NCBI GenBank assembly: GCA_002719575.1
Contig: PBHS01000029.1
Location: 68,774-84,997 of the forward strand
Direction: 5' to 3'
Source of the DNA: Gammaproteobacteria bacterium
GTDB lineage: Bacteria > Pseudomonadota > Gammaproteobacteria > Pseudomonadales > Pseudohongiellaceae
Length of the DNA: 16,224 nucleotides
Shown here: piece after piece, positions 1-6,301 of the stretch
How the letters are laid out: each line of letters starts with the position of its first letter
Position numbering within the stretch: the first letter of the stretch is position 1
The notes under the pieces: model-generated
Seen by the model: the letters and a program-made list of their open reading frames with translations, nothing else
Databases searched by the model: none
Told to the model about the DNA's origin: nothing
Program-made: the position numbers and the translations under genes

Positions 1-85
1 TCTGCAGCAAGTCGGGTGGAATTTTCTCTGCGGTGAATTTTCTAATACTTCGGTGCGATTTCAGCAAACCAATTACTGAAGCCAT
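1..85 (-). CDS. NfsA-like nitroreductase, N-terminal fragment (cut by window edge)
   Basis: This is an open frame on the minus strand starting at an ATG at 85 and running off the left edge, so only 28 residues are visible. They begin MASVIGLLKSHRSIRKF and continue with TAEKIPPDLLQ. The pattern LLxxHRSIRKFTxxxIP is the typical N-terminus of the FMN-dependent, oxygen-insensitive nitroreductase family (NfsA/Frp type), where the Arg/Ser/Arg residues help bind FMN and NADPH. An AGGA ribosome-binding site lies 7 bases before the ATG. The start is 17 bases after the stop of the serine hydrolase gene on the same strand, so the two are probably co-transcribed. The family call rests on a short but characteristic motif; substrate and full length are unknown. 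Confidence 0.8.
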   Translation of the reverse strand, partial: MASVIGLLKSHRSIRKFTAEKIPPDLLQ

Positions 86-102
86 AGCAAGTTCCTGTGA
101 TA

Positions 103-1275
103 TTAAAGCGTGGTAGTGAGATGCTCAAAAAACATTGGGATTACGTCATTAATGGAACTGGAGTCAGCATTTATAAGTAACACAAGGCCGATATTCGCCT
201 CGTCTGAAAATGCCATCTCTGATCGATAACCCCGCACACCACCGCCATGATGAACAACACGCAATCCGGACAGGTCAAATATCCGCCAACCAATGCCGTA
301 ATAAGCGTTTTCCAAATTCACCCAGCGGTTAAAATAGTTCCCGCGAGGGGTATCTATCACTGGGGTGTGCAGTTGAGTTAAAAGCTCCTCGTCAAATAGC
401 TCCGGAAACGCGCCAAGGTTTGCCCGCAACCACATTGTCATGTCAAACAAGCTAGCATTAATACCAGCCGCTGGCGCGGTCGTGTAATAGGCTGGATTGG
501 TACCGACAGGTCGCCATTGACCACGGCGTTTGGTGTGGGGAGCCGTAGCATGGGGGTCGCTAAGATAGGGATCCAAACCAACGCTTGCCGACACCATGCC
601 TAATGGTCGAAATATCTGCTCTTCGAGAAACTGGCCGTAGGTGAAGCCGGTACTCTCTTCGACAACGTCACCGATGAGCGAAAAAACCACATTTTGATAG
701 CCATAACATCTACCTGGCTTACACACTGCAGGGATTTCAGGAAATCTATTTTTGATTGAGTCATAGCCAATACCGTCATCAAGCAAATTCGAATAGGAAT
801 GCGGCATTAAGCCAGTCGAATGACTCGCAACTTGTTTGAGCGTAATGGATCGATAACTTACGCCATTACCTAGACGCAGGTTTGGAAACAGATCGGCAAT
901 GCGTGTGTCCCAAGTCTGAAGGTCCTGCTCAACGAGCAGTGTCGCTGCCGCACCAGCAAAAGTTTTCGACATGGACGCGATCCGGAAAATCGAGTCTGTC
1001 GTGACTGGTGCCCTCTGACCGACCTCGCGCACCCCCCAGGTTTCCAGGTGCATAATCCCTTCTCGAGAGACGATCGCGAAGGCTGCGCCGGGAATCTCAT
1101 GCTCTTTGAGCAACTCGTCCAACCAGTCAACGTAGGTAGAAAAGTTATAGTTTAGATATGAGTACTCAAACGAATCATTGGCTGCGGCGCCACTGATCAG
1201 TAAAAACATAAGGTATGATCCCATTGATTTCGGGACCAGACGCTTGAACGACAGAATGTGAGTAAGTGATGACAA
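103..1275 (-). CDS. Exported serine hydrolase, class C beta-lactamase/PBP-like fold
   Basis: This 390-residue protein is probably an esterase or peptidase of the beta-lactamase class C / EstB / DD-peptidase-like family (COG1680). The catalytic motifs are visible: SxxK at S101-K104 (ASMSK), the Tyr motif Y193-Q-N195, and an HxG motif at H343-G-G345 (VHHGGGVRGY). The N-terminus carries basic residues, then a hydrophobic stretch (about 19-32) ending GAAA-ND, so an export signal is likely. The longest reading starts at a TTG (1273-1275) with an AGG element 8 bases upstream. An ATG at 1222-1224 would give a shorter signal peptide but has no visible ribosome-binding site. True antibiotic hydrolysis is not implied, since most members of this family are esterases or peptidases of unknown substrate. 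The gene probably shares a transcript with the nitroreductase that follows it. Confidence 0.88.
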   Translation of the reverse strand: MSSLTHILSFKRLVPKSMGSYLMFLLISGAAANDSFEYSYLNYNFSTYVDWLDELLKEHEIPGAAFAIVSREGIMHLETWGVREVGQRAPVTTDSIFRIASMSKTFAGAAATLLVEQDLQTWDTRIADLFPNLRLGNGVSYRSITLKQVASHSTGLMPHSYSNLLDDGIGYDSIKNRFPEIPAVCKPGRCYGYQNVVFSLIGDVVEESTGFTYGQFLEEQIFRPLGMVSASVGLDPYLSDPHATAPHTKRRGQWRPVGTNPAYYTTAPAAGINASLFDMTMWLRANLGAFPELFDEELLTQLHTPVIDTPRGNYFNRWVNLENAYYGIGWRIFDLSGLRVVHHGGGVRGYRSEMAFSDEANIGLVLLINADSSSINDVIPMFFEHLTTTL

Positions 1276-1521
1276 AGTTATAACCTAAACGTTTTTATGT
1301 TCTTAGCAATATCGCGAGGCACTCATAAAGCCAAAAGCCTCCTCGGACTAGATCTGCGATGGGATCCTCACCACACCTGGAACAAGCCGAAGTATTCGGC
1401 AACGGTACCTATAAATAAATTGGGCTTTATTAAACCCGAACTCTTTTTAAATCGGCCAAATGAGCACTCTTTTTAGCGTGGCGGAGATTTAATACCGGGC
1501 ATTGCCCCTATAACAAGAAAA
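1276..1521. other. Non-coding stretch upstream of the serine hydrolase
   Basis: No convincing gene is seen. There is a short hairpin, GCCGAA-gta-TTCGGC (1389-1403 region), without a T tract. The ten-base word ACTCTTTTTA occurs twice, about 26 bases apart, near 1441-1475. The promoter of the minus-strand serine hydrolase must lie somewhere here or just to its right, but I could not fix convincing -35 and -10 boxes. Confidence 0.4.
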
Positions 1522-1804
1522 TCAGAAGCAAAACTGTTTGATCACCTCAGAAATCCGTGTTCCCCCGTGGGGGGGGGAAAGTGAAGCTATTTCCATTGCT
1601 TGCCAAAACTCTTTAAGAGCTGCAATCATTTGACGAAATGCGGCTGAGGCAATATCTTTCTTCTGTCCATGTCGCGAAGCCCTGCTGGACTCTATCGATT
1701 TCTACCCCCTTCGCAACAAAAGCAACATCGCCCACACTTATTTCCTCGATTACCGCATCTCGAAAATTTAGTTTCTTGATCAAGTCAGCCGTTTTTGTTG
1801 GAAC
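1522..1804 (-). pseudogene. Decayed minus-strand coding fragment with a frameshift, unknown family
   Basis: Two overlapping stop-to-stop frames read like one protein broken by a frameshift. The upstream frame is open from 1804 to 1613 and contains LIKKLNFRDAVIEEISVGDV and, a little later, GVEIDRVQQGFATWTE. The downstream frame is open from 1701 to 1522 and contains KDIASAAFRQMIAALKEFW followed by QAMEIASLS. The switch must occur between 1613 and 1701 and needs a +1 or -2 shift. No good start codon with a ribosome-binding site exists for the first part, and a stop precedes it directly. A run of nine C (minus strand) interrupts the C-terminal part. I do not recognise the family; the composition looks like a real soluble helical protein rather than a shadow. 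Confidence 0.4.
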
Positions 1805-1898
1805 TTAATTCTCATCGCTAATTTACGCACTTGACTTCGTCAGATTATCTCAGAGGAATATGATCAGCGTAGTTGTCCTATCACGAAGGAGCAAATGA

Positions 1899-2063
1899 AT
1901 GATTTTCCGTAGGCCGCCAACGCTTCCCTGTAACGCACGGGTCACGGTTCTAGGCATTCATGTTTTCGGAACCCTTGATATACGGCGCGAGGCTGCTGAA
2001 AGTGACTACAAGCAGAAGACGGTCAACTTCTCCTTTCTTGTGCAGATGTTCAACCCCCTTTGA
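1899..2063 (+). CDS. Possible 54-residue plus-strand small ORF, hypothetical
   Basis: This small ORF starts at an ATG at 1899 and stops with TGA at 2061-2063. It is preceded by a near-perfect ribosome-binding site, AAGGAG at 1886-1891, with 7 bases of spacing. The peptide begins MIFRRPPTLPCNARVTVLG and ends in SFLVQMFNPL. It uses several rare codons (AGG, CGG, CTA, ATA). It lies antisense to a minus-strand open frame (1950-2156) that looks at least as protein-like, so at most one of the two is likely to be or have been a gene. No family is recognised. The ribosome-binding site is the main support. Confidence 0.22.
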   Translation: MIFRRPPTLPCNARVTVLGIHVFGTLDIRREAAESDYKQKTVNFSFLVQMFNPL

Positions 2064-2156
2064 CCAAAACTCACCTTTTTGGGTGGAAGCTGGGACTGCG
2101 GCCCAGCCAAAATGCTCAATGCATGGCCGGGCCCAAAGCAGTAGACAGGTACGCCG
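1950..2156 (-). pseudogene. Stop-to-stop minus-strand fragment after copD, likely gene remnant
   Basis: This frame is open from after a TGA inside the copD 3' end (2157-2159) to a TAG at 1950-1952, 68 codons, with no ATG, GTG or TTG start. Its second half has balanced codon use and reads like a folded protein: GEFWSKGVEHLHKKGEVDRL, then LLVVTFSSLAPYIKGSENMN. It is not in the copD frame and overlaps copD only at the 5' side. I infer a truncated remnant, possibly of the same lost gene as the fragment at 1522-1804, but the link is not shown. The family is not recognised. Confidence 0.3.
2089..2107 (-). other. Hairpin just downstream of copD
   Basis: GCTGGG and CCCAGC form a perfect 6-bp stem around a 7-base loop (2089-2094 with 2102-2107), starting 9 bases after the copD stop. 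No T tract follows on the minus strand, so it is at best a weak or Rho-assisted 3' end, or an mRNA-stabilising structure. Confidence 0.3.
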
Positions 2157-3030
2157 TCAGGAGAAGTAAGATGGCTGCAGCGGCGATTTCAATCTTTACT
2201 GAGCGCTGAAACACAGCGATATCGGTTTCCAGCAGAAGTCTCGGCACTATTGTGAATTTATTAAGCGCCGCAATGCCCAATAATCCGATCACCAACAGTA
2301 GTTTAAGCAGAAGAGCTAACCCATAGGCCGTGGTGAATAACTCCCTAACAGAATGTATGAGGCTCAACATCAGCGTCAGTCCACTGAGCAGAAGCAAGGA
2401 GACAATCACAATGGCATGTTTCGAAAACTTTTCTAAAATGACTTTCAGTTTCGCGACTTGCTTGGTTCGGGAAATCAACAGAAGCGGGTACAAAGCGCCA
2501 ATCCAAAGTGAGTACATCGTGAAATGAACCGCGAGGGCCAATTGCACGAGCGGAGACTGCACCGAAACATGGCCACCAAAGCGGAAGCTGAGAAGTAGAA
2601 AGATGAAACCAAGCGCATTAAAAGAGAACAGTCGCTGGAAGAAACGCCGGCTGTGTATCTGGCTCTGCTGCAAGATAGCTTTATTGAAGAAGAGCCCGGA
2701 TCCTATCAATATCGCAAATCCGATAGCACGGTATAAGCTGAGATCGCCAAGCTGCGTGCCAAACAGCAGACCCGCCATTTCCAAATCAAAGGCACCACTC
2801 AGACCGGAGTCATTGGCTGTACCTACCTGTGCTAGGAAACCGGCAGCCACCGCCGGCAAGCCGAGCAGGGCGCCAGCCAAGTGCAATTTCAGAACCCTTT
2901 TCAAGGTAGCACGTTCACCGTCGCTGTAGTTGAAGAGACAAAAAGCGCCACCCAGTGCGATCGCGGCACTTAGGTAAATGAGTACTTTGCTTAAAACGCT
3001 GAGCATCTCCCAGCTTGGTGCTATACACAT
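2116..3030 (-). CDS. copD: CopD-family inner-membrane copper transport protein
   Basis: This 304-residue protein is strongly hydrophobic, with about eight membrane segments across its length, as expected for CopD/YebZ/PcoD proteins of the inner membrane that work with periplasmic CopC to move copper into the cytoplasm. Family-like signatures include the His-containing segment GGHVSVQSPLVQLALAVHF (about 150-170), then SLWIGALYPLL, and the late motif LLKLLLVIGLLGIAALNKF. These match the typical CopD pattern of W-x-G near a His and a Leu-rich helix ending in ALN-[KR]-[FR]. The gene follows copC on the same strand after a 61-base gap that contains a hairpin. The start at 3030 has no clear ribosome-binding site; an in-frame ATG at 3004-3006 (MLSVLSK) is an alternative. 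Confidence 0.88.
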   Translation of the reverse strand: MCIAPSWEMLSVLSKVLIYLSAAIALGGAFCLFNYSDGERATLKRVLKLHLAGALLGLPAVAAGFLAQVGTANDSGLSGAFDLEMAGLLFGTQLGDLSLYRAIGFAILIGSGLFFNKAILQQSQIHSRRFFQRLFSFNALGFIFLLLSFRFGGHVSVQSPLVQLALAVHFTMYSLWIGALYPLLLISRTKQVAKLKVILEKFSKHAIVIVSLLLLSGLTLMLSLIHSVRELFTTAYGLALLLKLLLVIGLLGIAALNKFTIVPRLLLETDIAVFQRSVKIEIAAAAILLLLTAYLSTALGPAMH

Positions 3031-3042
3031 GGAAAACTATTT

Positions 3043-3061
3043 CTGACCCGATTTGGGCCAG
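3043..3061 (-). other. Intercistronic hairpin between copC and copD
   Basis: On the minus-strand RNA, CUGGCCC and GGGUCAG pair over 7 bp (one G-U), extendable by a U-A pair, around a 5-base loop. It sits 12 bases before the copD start codon. A UUUU follows after 7 bases, so it could act as a partial terminator or processing site, giving more copC than copD message. This is inference from structure and position. Confidence 0.4.
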
Positions 3062-3091
3062 GATCCTAAGCCAGATCACGACATTGAGGCT

Positions 3092-3481
3092 TTAGCGAGC
3101 AGAAGATGCTGAACTGGCGTCTACTACAAAACGGAATGAATCCGCCATGGCGTGTCCGTCTGCGCCGATAGCGGCCCACCTCACTTCATATTCTCCGTTC
3201 ACTAAACCTGCCACAGCAATGCGGTAAGTGGTTTCTGGTTTTGATGCTGGACGAAAAGAAACCTGAGCCTCAGTCTCTCCATCCACATCGAGCTTAACAA
3301 GTTGAACTGGGCCAGTGAATATCAGCTCTAACTGCAGCGGAGCAGCTTGCACTCGGGAATCCGCGGCTGGCGTCGATTCTTTCAGACCAGTATGTGCATT
3401 TGCGCCCATTACTACTCCTATCGCCGTGAAAACTGTGAGGCAAACCTTTTGAATATGTTTGTGTGATTTCATTACCTTCAC
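3092..3481 (-). CDS. copC: CopC-family periplasmic copper-binding protein
   Basis: This 129-residue protein has a signal peptide ending GANA before H30, so cleavage would expose an N-terminal histidine. The mature part is a beta-barrel CopC domain: HTGLKESTPAADS, then LELIFTGPVQL, the YRI and YEVRW strands, and GADGHAMADSFRFVV. Known CopC proteins bind Cu(II) through the N-terminal His plus a late D-x-H; here these are H30, D108 and H110. No Met-rich Cu(I) site is seen. It is followed by copD, so the pair probably imports or buffers copper. The longest frame starts at a GTG (3479-3481). The ATG at 3470-3472 (MKSHKH) is an alternative; GAAGG lies very close to it, so neither start is well supported by spacing. 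Confidence 0.9.
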   Translation of the reverse strand: MKVMKSHKHIQKVCLTVFTAIGVVMGANAHTGLKESTPAADSRVQAAPLQLELIFTGPVQLVKLDVDGETEAQVSFRPASKPETTYRIAVAGLVNGEYEVRWAAIGADGHAMADSFRFVVDASSASSAR

Positions 3482-3554
3482 TCTCGTTGATTATTTAGAT
3501 TACTTGGAGCAAGGGCCCACGATAACGAAGCGATGCTTATACCGAGCAAGCTCA

Positions 3555-3566
3555 GCTAGGCCTAGC
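3555..3566. promoter_or_regulatory. 12-bp perfect palindrome upstream of copC
   Basis: GCTAGGCCTAGC is a perfect palindrome 73 bases upstream of the copC start codon, in the only gap (3482-3700) available for the copCD promoter. It could be an operator for a copper-responsive or other dimeric regulator. It does not resemble the CueR-type site. I see no clear -35/-10 pair beside it. Confidence 0.25.
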
Positions 3567-3700
3567 AGATCAGTATCGCACTCCGTTAGCTGTTGGACTA
3601 GAGAAAACGGGGTTTCAAGCTGTGACAAAATGTCGCACATTAAAGCCCTGTATCGTTATGGCGCCAAGACATAGGGTCAAATTCAGCAAATCGATAGCCA

Positions 3701-4420
3701 TTATTTAGACTGCCAGACCTTCGTGAGCGGCGACATATTTATTTCGTCGAGCACTGTGCCAGCGCGCAAATTAACTGCTGTCAGAGCCATAGTTGCCACG
3801 TCGGCGGGCATGATCGCATGCTCGTCTCCTGGCCCAGGCTCAAAGTGCAGGCCGTCAAAAAAAGAGCTTCGGACGGCACCAGGATTGATCAAGTTGACTC
3901 TAACACCTGCCTTTGCACACTCGGAGCGAAGAGATTGAGCGAAACCACGGAGTCCAAATTTACTGGCACTGTATACACTTCCTTCTTTCCCGCCCTGCCG
4001 GGCCGATTCAGAACCCACAAATATAAGGTCAGAGCATTCATTTTGCTTTTTAAGAATTGGCAGGCAGTATTTAGTCACCAAGATATGACCAAGTAAATTG
4101 GTCGCGATCACTCGCTCGATATCGGAATCAGCAAGTTGCTCTAGATACCCCATCTTTCCAATTCCCGCATTACTGACCAAAACTTTCAGAGGCTTTGTGA
4201 GCGACTTTAGTATACCCGGTAAGGTTTTCTGGATTTCGCCGGGGCATGATAAATCCATGCATTCCTTTCTGAAATTCAAATGGTCCAGGGTCGTTTTGGA
4301 AAAATCTCTTGCTAAACCTATCACCTCAAACCCTGCACCAAGGAACGCTTCACTGCAGGCCAAGCCGATACCAGAGGAGGCCCCCGTAATGATTGCGACA
4401 CCCCGGCCAACTTTTGTCAT
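3701..4420 (-). CDS. Short-chain dehydrogenase/reductase (SDR), last gene of the radical-SAM unit
   Basis: This 239-residue classical SDR is probably an NAD(P)-dependent alcohol/ketone oxidoreductase of the cytoplasm. Visible motifs are the cofactor-binding TGASSGIG (12-19), N84-A-G, N108 in the TNLLG helix, S137, and the catalytic pair Y150-S-A-S-K154, followed by the INPG segment. The start codon at 4420 has a weak AGAGAA upstream. It lies 58 bases downstream of the radical SAM gene on the same strand with no terminator between, so it probably belongs to that transcript. The substrate cannot be read from the sequence. It is distinct from the two SDRs at 8489-10137. Confidence 0.9.
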   Translation of the reverse strand: MTKVGRGVAIITGASSGIGLACSEAFLGAGFEVIGLARDFSKTTLDHLNFRKECMDLSCPGEIQKTLPGILKSLTKPLKVLVSNAGIGKMGYLEQLADSDIERVIATNLLGHILVTKYCLPILKKQNECSDLIFVGSESARQGGKEGSVYSASKFGLRGFAQSLRSECAKAGVRVNLINPGAVRSSFFDGLHFEPGPGDEHAIMPADVATMALTAVNLRAGTVLDEINMSPLTKVWQSK

Positions 4421-4478
4421 CTGGGTTCTCTATGCCTAAGACTTGATACCGAAATTTGATACATTTGAAAGAATAAAA

Positions 4479-5465
4479 TTAAGCACATCGATAATAACAA
4501 GATCGATCAACATAGCTTAAAAGCTTATCCTCAAGTGACTTTAAAAGCACCTCACCCCCTTCCAACAGTGACAGCATACCGTCTTGCCGAACAGTCTCAC
4601 GGGCTAGGAGATTATCATCAGGATAAAGCTTCACCAGCGTTTTGTGGAACTGTGCCGGCAGGCGAAACTCTCCCAAGCTAACGGAGTGAAGTTCATTTGC
4701 TGCGAGGACACTAAATACTCGCTTAAACAACTTATCGTAGTCACCATCGACTCCTGGTTCAGCGATAACCGGCTCAAATCTGATCGCTATCTTCCAACCG
4801 GCGAGCTGCAGCTTCTTCAAGGCCTGCAAGCGCTTGCTTAGGGCAGGAACTTTATGTTCCCATCGATTTGAAGCAGACTCTGGAGTAAGACTCATTGCGA
4901 TGACACAGTTATCAACCGCTTTGAAATTCAATAGCTGACGAACCTGGGTACTTTTTGTTCGGATTTCCAAAACCGACTCAGGCCTGCTTGCAAAAAATGG
5001 AACGAAACTCTTGCAAAAAGCACTTACCGGCTCCATCGCGAGACTATCGCAATCATAGCCACTGTAAAAAACTGTGTTTTCCTTGTGATTCGAGGCCTCC
5101 GAGTCAATGCCAGCCATGAAGTCTTCAAAATTTACAAAAAGCACATAGTGGGCCGAACGATACATGCCCTGCAAAAAGCAGTAGCGACAATCGTAGAGAC
5201 AGTTCAGCATATGGGAAAAATAGAACCCACGGCCCCGCTCAAAGCCATATCCTTCGGGCGCAGGTAAAACCGTTTTTCCATGCTTCTTTGCAAGAATTAG
5301 TGCGGGTGCTCGTTTCTGAAGCCTAAAATTCTGTCCGGCTCGGTTAAAGACCTCACCATAACGTTCTATCATGACGATCGGCGAGTCTCCGACTTGAGTG
5401 ATAATCCGCTGCACCGAATCATGCTCCGCGACCTCCCGCTCAATGTACACGGCTGAAAATTTCAT
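4479..5465 (-). CDS. Spore-photoproduct-lyase-like radical SAM protein
   Basis: This 328-residue protein resembles the SplB / DNA-repair photolyase branch of radical SAM enzymes. The 4Fe-4S motif is C89-LYD-C93-RY-C96, the CX3CX2C spacing of that family, followed by FLQGMY. A further Cys, C139 (GYDCDSL), lies 43 residues after C96, the same offset I recall for the H-atom-donor Cys141 after Cys98 in Bacillus subtilis SplB. The Tyr after the last cluster Cys in SplB is Phe97 here. Segments EIRTKST and IRFEPVI fit the TIM-barrel strands. The gene begins 8 bases after the phosphorylase-like gene, so the two are translationally linked. The organism type does not form spores, so repair of spore photoproduct is not a given. 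It may act on another thymine lesion or on a small molecule. Confidence 0.85.
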   Translation of the reverse strand: MKFSAVYIEREVAEHDSVQRIITQVGDSPIVMIERYGEVFNRAGQNFRLQKRAPALILAKKHGKTVLPAPEGYGFERGRGFYFSHMLNCLYDCRYCFLQGMYRSAHYVLFVNFEDFMAGIDSEASNHKENTVFYSGYDCDSLAMEPVSAFCKSFVPFFASRPESVLEIRTKSTQVRQLLNFKAVDNCVIAMSLTPESASNRWEHKVPALSKRLQALKKLQLAGWKIAIRFEPVIAEPGVDGDYDKLFKRVFSVLAANELHSVSLGEFRLPAQFHKTLVKLYPDDNLLARETVRQDGMLSLLEGGEVLLKSLEDKLLSYVDRSCYYRCA

Positions 5466-5473
5466 TCTTACGT

Positions 5474-6301
5474 TTACTCGCTCGAGCTTTGCAAGGCTTC
5501 ACGAAGTGCATGTATGAGCTCCCGCCCGTTTTTATATCCCGCATCCAATATATTTTCCAATTCGCGCTCCTTGTTGAGCACGATGAGTCGCTGACAGAGT
5601 CGCCTGATCTGTAGCGCCTGATTCACACTCAAATGCGTTTGATCGGCTATTTCCAAAAAAGGCACAGGGTCAGAGGCTAGCTGTTGCTGCTCTAGCGCCA
5701 GTTCTCTCAGACTATCAACGTGCTGTCTGATTTCTTGTAAAGCATCGTTGAAGATCTCTTCGATTAGCGCTGTGGTGATCTTTTCGACCCCATGGTGAGG
5801 ATTGTCTGAAACCAACTTACAACATTGAACTAAATCTAGAATTCCATTTCTTGAAGCAACATCCCAAAAAGCAGAAGCTTCCATGTCATAGGCAGCATTT
5901 TGTGGGTAATTTACTTCAGGCTCGTCAACGGTAATAACTTCACCGTAATTTCTGCTCACAAGTACAGGGGTAGGAAATGCTGACCTCGCGCTCGCAGCGC
6001 AACTGATTTTATTCGCCACCATCGTCTCACCAACGGGCAATGTCCGATGCCCTGCAATGCCAATATTTAGCCAGGCCGATAAAGATTGCTCTGATAGCTC
6101 TCCGCTAGTCAACATAGCTAGACTCCGCTTCACGTTGCTGCGACCTATTCCCGTAATAAGCAATCGGACCTCTTCTTCTGATTGATAGATATTCCTCGTA
6201 CCCCTCAGCGGCTTCATTTGAAAAAAGTTTTGGAGTGGTCTGCTTTCAATGGGAAGTGCCACCACCAAAGTAACCAAAACTGACTCAGAGTTTGTAGGCA
6301 T
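5474..6301 (-). CDS. Nucleoside phosphorylase/nucleosidase-fold protein with helical C-terminal extension
   Basis: This 275-residue protein's first about 195 residues match the purine nucleoside phosphorylase / MTA-SAH nucleosidase superfamily. Visible are the opening strand LVTLVVALPIES with E19, GIG at 51-53, NIGIAG (79-84), YDMEASAF (138-145, the ribose-binding Met-Glu pair) and KLVSDN (162-167, catalytic-type Asp166). The remaining about 80 residues are charged and helical (QALQIRRLCQRLIVLNKERE), an unusual tail that could bind a partner. The start overlaps the glycosyltransferase end by 17 bases and the radical SAM gene starts 8 bases downstream, so all three should be made together. It resembles the general class that includes hopanoid-associated phosphorylase HpnG, but assignment to that subfamily is not shown. 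The likely reaction is cleavage of an adenine- or uracil-ribose bond. Confidence 0.75.
   Translation of the reverse strand: MPTNSESVLVTLVVALPIESRPLQNFFQMKPLRGTRNIYQSEEEVRLLITGIGRSNVKRSLAMLTSGELSEQSLSAWLNIGIAGHRTLPVGETMVANKISCAASARSAFPTPVLVSRNYGEVITVDEPEVNYPQNAAYDMEASAFWDVASRNGILDLVQCCKLVSDNPHHGVEKITTALIEEIFNDALQEIRQHVDSLRELALEQQQLASDPVPFLEIADQTHLSVNQALQIRRLCQRLIVLNKERELENILDAGYKNGRELIHALREALQSSSE

Noticed and set aside
2221..2410. Repeated AGCAGAAG words inside copD
   Set aside because: They encode Leu-rich membrane helices with similar codons and are not a true repeat array.
2330..2929. Plus-strand ORFs across copD
   Set aside because: They are antisense shadows of a Leu-rich membrane protein gene, with no ribosome-binding sites or family features.
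3613..3634. CRP-like TGTGA...TCGCA site upstream of copC
   Set aside because: The half-site spacing is 7 rather than 6 and the second half is imperfect; support is too weak.
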